From Armatimonadota bacterium (GTDB lineage Bacteria; Sysuimicrobiota; Sysuimicrobiia; Sysuimicrobiales; VGFF01), in NCBI GenBank assembly GCA_016868955.1, contig VGFF01000037.1, positions 1 through 17,864 of the forward strand: a DNA stretch of 17,864 bases, given 5' to 3'. A model generated the notes under the pieces. The model worked only from the letters and a program-made list of their open reading frames with translations. It was not told the DNA's origin and ran no database searches. Position numbers and translations under genes: made by a program. Below, piece by piece: positions 8,465 to 15,933 of this stretch. How positions within the stretch are numbered: position 1 is the stretch's first letter; every line of letters begins with the position of its first letter.

Positions 8465-8645
8465 TTCGCGGTACCACCTTTCTTTCCCTCGGAAATGAAC
8501 CGGGGGCTCGAACCGCGATAACGGGCGGACCCGGCGAGCCTTGCCCGCCGCTCGGGGGCGACATTCACCGCGCGCGCGAAGAAGCTTTCAGTCTGGGCTT
8601 CTTCTCCCTGGGGCCGCGCCGATCCGGTTACTCCTCCCCGTCGTT
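8430..8645 (-). ncRNA. T-box riboswitch, valine-specific (GUC specifier), controlling valS
   Basis: The leader between the valS promoter and valS has the canonical T-box parts on the minus strand. Stem I begins near 8645. Its internal loop has an AGTA on the 5' side (8629-8632) and a GAA on the 3' side, the loop-E motif of T-box specifier loops. The helices on either side pair: GGGG with CCCC, and ACCG with CGGT. The codon in that loop is GUC at 8560-8562, which is valine. A distal Stem I hairpin of 8 bp (arms 8597-8604 and 8578-8585) is present. The conserved T-box AGGTGGTACCGCG lies at 8467-8479 and can pair with the ACCA end of uncharged tRNA. It competes with the downstream terminator. 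Uncharged tRNA-Val should therefore raise valS expression. Confidence 0.92.
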
Positions 8646-8654
8646 GCGATCCTC

Positions 8655-8683
8655 AGTATCGATCACTTTTCCCGCCGGCACAA
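8655..8683 (-). promoter_or_regulatory. Sigma-70-type promoter of valS
   Basis: On the minus strand, TTGTGC (8678-8683) and GATACT (8655-8660) are separated by exactly 17 bp. Transcription would begin near 8648, just before Stem I of the T-box leader, so the promoter and riboswitch positions support each other. Confidence 0.75.
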
Positions 8684-8715
8684 CTTCGCGATCGCGCTCG
8701 ACGTGCCGGAAGTGT

Positions 8716-8771
8716 CTAAGAAACGTGAAGGGGAGGCTGGCGGCTGCCAGCCTCCCCTTCACGTTTCTTAG
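8716..8771. terminator. Perfect 26-bp palindrome, probable intrinsic terminator after lon
   Basis: A perfect inverted repeat has 26-nt arms around a 4-nt loop (GGCT at 8742-8745). The left arm starts CTAAGAAACGTGAAGGGG and the right arm ends CCCCTTCACGTTTCTTAG. It begins 20 bp past the lon stop. The 3' side is T-rich (GTTTCTTAG) on both strands rather than a clean U-tract, so it could work in either direction. It insulates the valS promoter from lon transcription. Confidence 0.75.
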
Positions 8772-8791
8772 CTTCGTCGCCGTTGCGCGCG

Positions 8792-11233
8792 TCACGCTTG
8801 CGGCGGGGACGATGGCCGCGGCTGCGGCACGTCCAGCGGCACCTCGATGGTGGGCATCTCGATCACCGGCAACGGCGTCAGCGCCTCCGGCGCGGACGGC
8901 CGCGGCAACGCCGGCAGCAACGCTTCCTCGATCACCTCGTCCATATGCTCGGCGATCCGGAACCGCAGTCGGCGCCGCACGTTCTCGGGGATCTCGCGCA
9001 GGTCCTTCTCATTCTCCTTCGGGATGATCACCGTGCGCAGCTCCGATCGATGCGCGGCCAGGACCTTCTCTTTCAACCCGCCGATCGGCAGCACGCGGCC
9101 GCGCAGGGTGATCTCGCCGGTCATCGCCACGTCCTTGCGCACGGGCCGGTTCGTCAACACCGACGCGAGCGCGGTCGCCATCGTGATGCCCGCGGACGGA
9201 CCGTCCTTCGGCACCGCGCCGGCCGGCACGTGGATGTGCACGTCAAACTTGCTGAACCACTCTTCCTCGATCTGGAACCGCTTGGAGCGCGATCGAACGT
9301 ACGAGACGGCGGCTTGCGCCGATTCCTTCATGACCTCGCCGAGCTGCCCCGTCAACGCCACTTTGCCGGAGCCCTTGACCAGCGCCGCCTCGACGGTGAC
9401 GATGTCGCCGCCCATCTCGGTCCAGACCAGGCCGGTCGAGACCCCGACCTCGTCTTCCTTTCCGGCCATGCCGTAACGGAACCGCACCGGGCCGAGCATC
9501 TTGGCGATCATCGGCGCGGTGATCCGCTTCGGCACGTTCTTCTCGTCGGAGGCGACGCGCGTCGCGACCTTGCGGCAGATCGTCCCGATCTCGCGCTCCA
9601 AGTTTCGGACGCCGGCCTCGCGCGTGTATTCACGCGAGATCTTGCGCAGCGCCTCGTCGGCGATCTGCAGACCGTGCGCCTCCAGCCCGTTCTCGCGCCG
9701 CTGCTTCGGCACGAGGAACTGGCGGGCGATGTGCTGCTTTTCTTCCTCGGTGTAGCCGGCGAACCGGATGACCTCCAAGCGGTCGCGCAACGCCGACGGA
9801 ATCGTGTCGAGCATGTTCGCCGTGCAAACGAACATCACGTCCCGCAGGTCGAACGGAAGATCGAGGTAGTGGTCGCTGAACGCGTTGTTCTGCTCCGGGT
9901 CGAGCGCTTCCAGTAGCGCCGACGACGGGTCGCCGCGGAAGTCCATGCCGAGCTTGTCGATCTCGTCGAGCATGAACACGGGGTTCCTCGCCCCGGCCGT
10001 CTTCATGCCTTGGATGATGCGGCCGGGCAGCGCGCCGACATAAGTGCGCCGGTGGCCGCGAATCTCCGCCTCGTCGCGCACGCCGCCGAGCGAGACGCGC
10101 ACGAACTTGCGGCCCATCGACTTCGCGATCGACTTGCCGAGCGACGTCTTGCCGACGCCGGGCGGGCCCACGAAGCAGAGGATCGGCCCCTTGGACTCCG
10201 GCGACAGCTTGCGCACCGCGAGGTACTCGAGGATGCGGTCCTTCGCCTTCTTCAAACCGTAATGCTCGCCCTCGAGGATGCGACGCGCTTCCGCGATGTC
10301 GAGGCGGTCGTCCGTGCCCTTCGTCCACGGCAGCGCCAGGATCCAGTCGAGGTAGGTTCGGACGACGACGGCTTCGGCGACCATCGGCGGCATCTTCTCC
10401 AGCCGCGCGACCTCGTCCAGCGCCTTCTCCTTGACGTTCTCCGGCAAGCCCGCATCTTTGATCTTCTTGCTGTACTCGTCGACCTCGGCGGTGCGATCGT
10501 CCTTCTCGCCGAGCTCCTGCTGAATCGCCTTGATCTGCTCCTTGAGGTAGTACTCGCGCTGCGACTTCTCCAGGGACTTGCGGACCCGATTCTGGATCTT
10601 GCGCTCCAGGTCGAGGATGTTGATCTCCTTGCCGAGGATCTGGGACAACAGCTCCAGCCGCGTCTTGACGTCCAGCCCGAGAACCTGCTGGCGCTCCTCG
10701 ACCTTCAACTGGACGTGCTGCGCGACGAGGTCGGCGAAACGGCCGGGAGATTCGGTGCCCATCACCGTCATGAACGCCTCGGGCGCGACGGACCGGCTGA
10801 GGCGGGCGAACCGCTCGAATTGCGTCGAGACGCCGCGCATCAGCGCCTCCAGCTCGACTGGCTTGTCCTCAGGATCCTCGACGAGGATCGGGCGAATCAC
10901 CAGATACGGATCGAGCTGTGCGTACTCGAGCAGCCGTGCCCGGACGATTCCCTCGACCATCACCTGCAGGACGCCATCAGGCTGCTTGCCGACGTTGACG
11001 ATGCGGGCGAGGACACCGACTTCGTGGAGCTCGTCGGGCTTCGGATCGTCGACCTGCTCGTCGCGCTGCGCGACGAGCAGGATCTGCCGGTCCGCCTCCA
11101 GCGCCGCTTCCAACGCGCGCACGGACTTCGGGCGCCCGACGCCCAACGCGATCGTCATCGCCGGCAACACGACGACGCCCTTGAGGGCGAGGACCGGATA
11201 CGCCCCGTTCGTGCTTGATTTGTGCTCGCTCAT
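8792..11233 (-). CDS. lon: ATP-dependent protease Lon
   Basis: Lon is a cytosolic hexameric AAA+ serine protease that unfolds and degrades damaged and regulatory proteins. The 813-residue product has an N-terminal substrate-binding domain starting at YPVLALKGVVVLPAMTIALG. A long coiled-coil region follows (KIQNRVRKSLEKSQREYYLK). The AAA+ module has Walker A GPPGVGKT at about residue 355 and Walker B PVFMLDEIDK. The protease domain has the catalytic Ser in PKDGPSAGITMATAL (about 677) and the catalytic Lys in GGLKEKVLAAHR (about 721). The frame is open 22 codons upstream, but the ATG at 11233 has GGGAGGCG just before it and matches the family's N-terminus. The last 35-40 residues form a proline-rich tail (ending PQPRPSSPPQA) not usual for Lon. 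The gene follows clpX after a 115-bp gap and ends at a strong palindrome. Confidence 0.97.
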   Translation of the reverse strand: MSEHKSSTNGAYPVLALKGVVVLPAMTIALGVGRPKSVRALEAALEADRQILLVAQRDEQVDDPKPDELHEVGVLARIVNVGKQPDGVLQVMVEGIVRARLLEYAQLDPYLVIRPILVEDPEDKPVELEALMRGVSTQFERFARLSRSVAPEAFMTVMGTESPGRFADLVAQHVQLKVEERQQVLGLDVKTRLELLSQILGKEINILDLERKIQNRVRKSLEKSQREYYLKEQIKAIQQELGEKDDRTAEVDEYSKKIKDAGLPENVKEKALDEVARLEKMPPMVAEAVVVRTYLDWILALPWTKGTDDRLDIAEARRILEGEHYGLKKAKDRILEYLAVRKLSPESKGPILCFVGPPGVGKTSLGKSIAKSMGRKFVRVSLGGVRDEAEIRGHRRTYVGALPGRIIQGMKTAGARNPVFMLDEIDKLGMDFRGDPSSALLEALDPEQNNAFSDHYLDLPFDLRDVMFVCTANMLDTIPSALRDRLEVIRFAGYTEEEKQHIARQFLVPKQRRENGLEAHGLQIADEALRKISREYTREAGVRNLEREIGTICRKVATRVASDEKNVPKRITAPMIAKMLGPVRFRYGMAGKEDEVGVSTGLVWTEMGGDIVTVEAALVKGSGKVALTGQLGEVMKESAQAAVSYVRSRSKRFQIEEEWFSKFDVHIHVPAGAVPKDGPSAGITMATALASVLTNRPVRKDVAMTGEITLRGRVLPIGGLKEKVLAAHRSELRTVIIPKENEKDLREIPENVRRRLRFRIAEHMDEVIEEALLPALPRPSAPEALTPLPVIEMPTIEVPLDVPQPRPSSPPQA

Positions 11234-11295
11234 GAACGCCTCCCAGGACGCAGGGCAGCCGGGCAATGATCGGCGCGCCGCGTGCCGTGCCTTTA

Positions 11296-11309
11296 TCACA
11301 CCGGTGTAA
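11296..11309. promoter_or_regulatory. Palindromic element upstream of lon, possible operator
   Basis: On the minus strand TTACACCGGTGTGA is a near-perfect dyad (6 of 7 base pairs), about 65 bp before the lon start. It runs directly into GATAAAG, a possible -10 element with no clear -35. A repressor or activator site is plausible but the sequence matches no operator I can name. Confidence 0.3.
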
Positions 11310-11348
11310 CCGATCCGGCGGAGGATTGATTCCCGATCGGACGGAAAC

Positions 11349-12617
<1,269 letters not shown>

Positions 12618-12707
12618 CCGTCCTCCTCACGCGGTACGCGGACCCTCGGGACCGGGTCGCACGCCGACATCTGTAAGACAATCCACCGCCCTACGCCCCG
12701 GCGAAGG

Positions 12708-13316
12708 TCACCCGGTCGTCTGGGGAACCTTCTCCTTGCGCGGCTCGATCACCTCGTCGACGATGCCGTACTCGCGACCATGCTCGGCGGACATCCAGTA
12801 GTTGCGATCCGTGTCGCGCTCGATGCGCTCGAGCGCCTGTCGGGTATGGCGAGCGAGGATCTCATTGAGCAGGTGGCGCATCTTGAGGAACTCGCGCGCT
12901 TGGATGTCGATGTCCGTGGTCTGCCCTTGGGCTCCGCCCCATGGCTGGTGGATCATGATACGCGAATACGGGAGCGCGAGCCGCTTGCCCTTGGCGCCGC
13001 CGGCGAGGATCAACGCGGCCGCCGAAGCCGCCAGTCCAACGCAAACGGTGGACACGTCCGGTTGGATGTATTGCATCGTGTCGTAGATCGCCAGGCCGGC
13101 GGTCAGCGACCCGCCCGGGCTGTTCACGTAGAGCTGGATGTCCTTCTCGGGATCCTCGTACTGGAGAAACAACATCTGGGCGATGATCACATTCGCGATG
13201 TCGTCGTCGATCGGTCCGGCCAGGAAGATGATGCGGTCCTTGAGCAGACGCGAGTAGATGTCGTATGCGCGCTCACCACGCGCGCTCTGCTCGACGACAA
13301 TGGGGACCAAAGCCAT
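12708..13316 (-). CDS. clpP: ATP-dependent Clp protease proteolytic subunit ClpP (catalytic Asp replaced by Asn)
   Basis: ClpP forms the tetradecameric serine-protease chamber that works with ClpX. The 202-residue product starts MALVPIVVEQSARGERAYDI, the usual mature ClpP N-terminus without a long propeptide. The nucleophile Ser98 sits in GLAASAAALILAGG and His123 in RIMIHQPWGG. At the third triad position the sequence reads ERDTDRNYWMSAE, so residue 172, normally Asp in DTDRD, is Asn (codon AAC). The rest of the fold, including the oxyanion-side NSPGGS and the C-terminal HGREYGIVDEV, is intact. The frame is open 111 codons upstream, but GGGGAGGAAACGAA lies just before the ATG at 13316 and the extension overlaps tig in another frame. 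The gene starts 26 bp after tig and is followed by clpX, so it is probably the ClpX partner in one operon. Confidence 0.97.
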   Translation of the reverse strand: MALVPIVVEQSARGERAYDIYSRLLKDRIIFLAGPIDDDIANVIIAQMLFLQYEDPEKDIQLYVNSPGGSLTAGLAIYDTMQYIQPDVSTVCVGLAASAAALILAGGAKGKRLALPYSRIMIHQPWGGAQGQTTDIDIQAREFLKMRHLLNEILARHTRQALERIERDTDRNYWMSAEHGREYGIVDEVIEPRKEKVPQTTG

Positions 13317-13342
13317 TTCGTTTCCTCCCCGTGCGCTTGCCC

Positions 13343-14596
13343 TTAGTCTTCCCCGCTCGCGAGCTCCGTCAAGAAGTGGATGGCTTTGCGGCGACGGAGC
13401 GTCGCGCGCAATCCTTCCTTTCGCGAACCTTCGGCTAGCCACGCGCGCACCTGCGCGTCGTCCTGGGACAGATCGCGCGACAATTTCGCGATTTCGTCCT
13501 CGAGGTCCTGCTCCGCCGGCTCCAACGACTCCGCCTCCGCGACCGCCTCGAGCACGAGTCGCGCCCGCACGCGCCGCTCCGCGGGCCCCTCCAATTCGTC
13601 GCGGATCTGTTCGTCGGTCTTCTGGTTCAACTCCAAATACCGTTCCCACGTCAGGCCGCGCAGGCGGATCTGCTCGCGCAGATCGTCGAGCAGCCGGTTG
13701 ACCTCTTCGTGCGGGAGCGTCTTCGGCAAGTCGATCGTCGAGCCTTCGACCACAGCGGCGACGACTTTGCTCTCGTAGTCTTCGCGAGCGCGCGCGTTCG
13801 AGTCGTCTTCTAACCGTCCTTGCAGCGCCGCGCGCAACGCGGCCAGCGACTCCTCCTTGCTGACGATACGCGCGAAGTCGTCATCGAGCGGCGGCAGCAC
13901 CTTGGTGCGAACGTCGAGGATCGTTCCCTTCGCGGGTGGGGCGTCATTGCCCGGCAATTCGACCGACGCATCCTTCGCCGCGCCGCGCAGCGCCTCGACG
14001 AACGGCGCGTCTGGTCCTTCGGTGGATACCTCGAGCAAGATCTCGCGACCGGCCTTGAAGCGTTCGTGCCCCTCGGGCGCCTCCTCGATGCGCATGAGGA
14101 CGAAGTCACCGGCGGCGGCGCCGCCGTCCTTCGAGGTCAGTGTGGCGCGACGCTGCCGCAGCGACTCCAGCGTGCGATCGACTTCGTCCGTCGGGACCGA
14201 CACCGGATCGCGCGGCAGGCGCAGCGAGCGGTAATCCCCGAGTGTGACCTCGGGCTCGACCTCGACGCTGGCCGTGAACCGGAGCGGCTTGCCGTCTTCG
14301 ACTTCCTTGACGTCGATCTGCGGGCGGGCGATCGGCCGGATGCCGGTCTCGCTTGCCGCTTCGGCGAACGCGCGCGGGATCAATTCCTGAAGCGCCTCGT
14401 CGTAGGCGGCCTCCTTCCCGAGCATGCGCTCGAGGATGGCCCGCGGTGCCTTGCCACGACGGAAACCGGGTATGTTCACGCGCTGACCGAGCCGCAGGTA
14501 ACCTTTTTGTATGGCATCTTGCACGAGGTCCTCGGGAACCTCGACGTCCAATACCGCCACGCTGCCCGGCTCTTTGCGCACGTCCACTTTCAACAT
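13343..14596 (-). CDS. tig: Trigger factor (ribosome-associated chaperone), PPIase domain degenerate
   Basis: Trigger factor binds the ribosome exit tunnel and holds nascent chains. The 417-residue product starts MLKVDVRKEPGSVAVLDVEV and carries the ribosome-docking signature NIPGFRRGKAP at residues 41-51. A long helical C-terminal cradle (NQKTDEQIRDELEGPAERRV, typical of the family) follows. The middle FKBP-like PPIase domain, at about residues 150-235, is short. It lacks the usual GG.F, IPGFE.gL.G and GakaGE-type blocks, keeping only weak likeness (GDFVLMRIEEAP, PFVEALRGAAKDASVELPG). Proline isomerase activity is therefore doubtful, while ribosome binding should be intact. The frame is open 31 codons upstream, but that part runs into the tRNA-Leu gene, so the ATG at 14596 is chosen. 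clpP follows after 26 bp. Confidence 0.93.
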   Translation of the reverse strand: MLKVDVRKEPGSVAVLDVEVPEDLVQDAIQKGYLRLGQRVNIPGFRRGKAPRAILERMLGKEAAYDEALQELIPRAFAEAASETGIRPIARPQIDVKEVEDGKPLRFTASVEVEPEVTLGDYRSLRLPRDPVSVPTDEVDRTLESLRQRRATLTSKDGGAAAGDFVLMRIEEAPEGHERFKAGREILLEVSTEGPDAPFVEALRGAAKDASVELPGNDAPPAKGTILDVRTKVLPPLDDDFARIVSKEESLAALRAALQGRLEDDSNARAREDYESKVVAAVVEGSTIDLPKTLPHEEVNRLLDDLREQIRLRGLTWERYLELNQKTDEQIRDELEGPAERRVRARLVLEAVAEAESLEPAEQDLEDEIAKLSRDLSQDDAQVRAWLAEGSRKEGLRATLRRRKAIHFLTELASGED

Positions 14597-14647
14597 TCGA
14601 CACCGTCCGCCACTCGCGACATTACGCGTCCCCCGTATTCGTGAGGC

Positions 14648-14731
14648 TGGTGCGGGCGGAGGGATTTGAACCCCCACGGGATGTCCCACTGGATCCTAAG
14701 TCCAGCGCGTCTGCCGTTCCGCCACGCCCGC
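14648..14731 (-). tRNA. tRNA-Leu (anticodon UAG)
   Basis: A complete cloverleaf lies on the minus strand. The acceptor stem is GCGGGCG with CGCCCGC, and the D stem GCG with CGC. The anticodon stem CTGGA/TCCAG has loop CTTAGGA, giving anticodon TAG. A long variable arm (TGGGACATCCCGT), characteristic of Leu, and a T arm with TTCAAAT follow. CCA is encoded (14648-14650). It ends 51 bp before tig and may share its transcript. Confidence 0.96.
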
Positions 14732-14805
14732 CAAAACCACGAACGGCCAGCGCATCGCTGACCGCCCTCGTCTGCCACGATTGCTTTTCCGTAAAACCGT
14801 TCCTA

Positions 14806-14834
14806 ATGGTTTCGCAGCGGTCAGTGCGTGTCAA
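14806..14834 (-). promoter_or_regulatory. Candidate promoter upstream of tRNA-Leu / tig
   Basis: On the minus strand a consensus TTGACA (14829-14834) is followed after 17 bp by AACCAT (14806-14811), a weak -10 that keeps the key A at position 2 and T at position 6. It lies in the 163-bp gap between the two tRNA genes and would drive tRNA-Leu and perhaps the tig-clpP-clpX-lon cluster. Confidence 0.45.
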
Positions 14835-14894
14835 GTCGCGAGACGGTGGGAACGCACGACTAAGAACGCGATCCGAACGGAAGGCTGCAAACGA

Positions 14895-14970
<76 letters not shown>

Positions 14971-14981
14971 GACCCGAACGG

Positions 14982-15010
14982 ATTCTAGGATTCGCGTCTG
15001 CGTTTGTCAA
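14982..15010 (-). promoter_or_regulatory. Strong consensus promoter of tRNA-Lys
   Basis: On the minus strand TTGACA (15005-15010) and TAGAAT (14982-14987) are spaced by 17 bp, nearly the ideal sigma-70 promoter. Predicted initiation is near 14975, only about 5 bp before the mature tRNA-Lys 5' end. The -35 overlaps the T-run of the DUF881 gene's terminator. Confidence 0.85.
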
Positions 15011-15033
15011 AACGCGGGCGATCGCGGCCCGCG
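15009..15033 (-). terminator. Intrinsic terminator after the DUF881 gene
   Basis: On the minus strand a 7-bp stem CGCGGGC/GCCCGCG with a 7-nt loop is followed by TTTT (15009-15012), 6 bp past the DUF881 gene's stop. The T-tract is short but well placed. Confidence 0.65.
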
Positions 15034-15039
15034 CCGGCG

Positions 15040-15765
15040 TCACGGCACCGGCTGGGCCCAGCGAAAGACCAGCGGCGCGCGGTAGGCCGGGACTTTCCCG
15101 ATCGCGGCGCGCTGAACGCGAACTTCCAGCCCGACGGCCCGCAACCCGTCGACGAACCCGTCCCGCGCGTACATCATGTTCTCCAGCGCAGCCGCTTCGC
15201 CGATCGCGAAGACGCGGAACGGCGGCGTTTGTTGCATGCCGTCGATGAGGACGCGCGGACCGACGCCGCTAAAGGCGGAACGCCCGAGGATGCGTTGCCC
15301 GTTGATCGCGACCGCTTCGGCGCCCGCCGCCCACAGCTCGTTCGCGACGCCGGCGATATCCGCCCACTGGATCACCGACCCCGGCAAGGGAGGGCCGCCG
15401 CGGCCGGGTCGCAGCAAGACCTCGATGCCTTCCCCCTCCAGGGGCGTCAGCCCGAGGATGACGTGGTATTGCTCCACCTCGCCCGCCAGCGCGGCGTTGA
15501 TCTCCTTACCCTGGATCACGAGCTGCTCATATTCGTGCAGCCGGCGGCGAAGATCGTCGACCTCGACGTGCAACGCGGCCTGGGCCCGATCGGCTTGGGA
15601 GAGGAGCGCGACGAGCTCCTCGGCCCGCCGCGACGGCAGCTCCCGCTCGGCGCGGACGTCGCGGACGCTGCGCAGCTGCAGGACGAGGAGAAAGCCCAGC
15701 AGGAGCGCGGCGACGGCGATGCCGGCGACGTCCCACCGTGCCCTGGTCGGCGGCGCGATCGTCAT
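15040..15765 (-). CDS. DUF881 family membrane-anchored protein
   Basis: The 241-residue protein has one N-terminal transmembrane helix (VAGIAVAALLLGFLLVLQLRS, about residues 13-33). A coiled-coil stretch follows (SRRAEELVALLSQADRAQAALHVEVDDLRRRLHEYEQL). The C-terminal domain has LTPLEGEGIEVLL, VIQWADIAGVANELWAAGAEAVAINGQRI, VLIDGMQQTPPFRVFAIGE and the ending YRAPLVFRWAQP. This is the DUF881 layout, a family often found near division genes in Gram-positive bacteria (YlxW/YlxX); its function is not firmly established. Here it stands alone, divergent from groEL. The frame is open 33 codons upstream, but the ATG at 15765 places the helix correctly. Its ribosome binding site is weak, so the start is less certain than the family. 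It is followed by its own terminator. Confidence 0.85.
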   Translation of the reverse strand: MTIAPPTRARWDVAGIAVAALLLGFLLVLQLRSVRDVRAERELPSRRAEELVALLSQADRAQAALHVEVDDLRRRLHEYEQLVIQGKEINAALAGEVEQYHVILGLTPLEGEGIEVLLRPGRGGPPLPGSVIQWADIAGVANELWAAGAEAVAINGQRILGRSAFSGVGPRVLIDGMQQTPPFRVFAIGEAAALENMMYARDGFVDGLRAVGLEVRVQRAAIGKVPAYRAPLVFRWAQPVP

Positions 15766-15819
15766 GAACACGCGTTCGCCGAACTCACCGATCTTCCCTG
15801 GGAACGTCCATCTACCCCC

Positions 15820-15848
15820 TTGAACCTGCCCCCCGCTCCTGGAAGAAT
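15820..15848 (+). promoter_or_regulatory. groEL promoter
   Basis: TTGAAC (15820-15825) and AAGAAT (15843-15848) are 17 bp apart, each a 4-of-6 match to consensus. Transcription would begin about where CIRCE starts, so repressor binding would block initiation. Confidence 0.6.
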
Positions 15849-15857
15849 AGGCAAGGG

Positions 15858-15884
15858 TTAGCACTCGAATGACCCGAGTGCTAA
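15858..15884 (+). promoter_or_regulatory. CIRCE operator (HrcA binding site)
   Basis: TTAGCACTC (15858-15866), a 9-nt spacer, and GAGTGCTAA (15876-15884) match the canonical CIRCE inverted repeat with no mismatch. It lies 50 bp before groEL. HrcA represses heat-shock genes through this site; hrcA itself is not in the window. Confidence 0.97.
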
Positions 15885-15933
15885 AATCGGCCAGACTTCA
15901 GGACAACCCATCAACTAAAGGGGGTACGCATCA

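Noticed and set aside
12618..12707. Possible promoter or terminator between clpP and clpX
   Set aside because: Only a weak GACCC/GGGTC stem and no paired -35/-10 are seen in the 90-bp gap; not enough to call.
14590..14778. 62-codon minus-strand frame containing WRNGRRAGLRI and GFKSLRPH
   Set aside because: This is the familiar false protein obtained by translating a tRNA gene; it coincides with tRNA-Leu.
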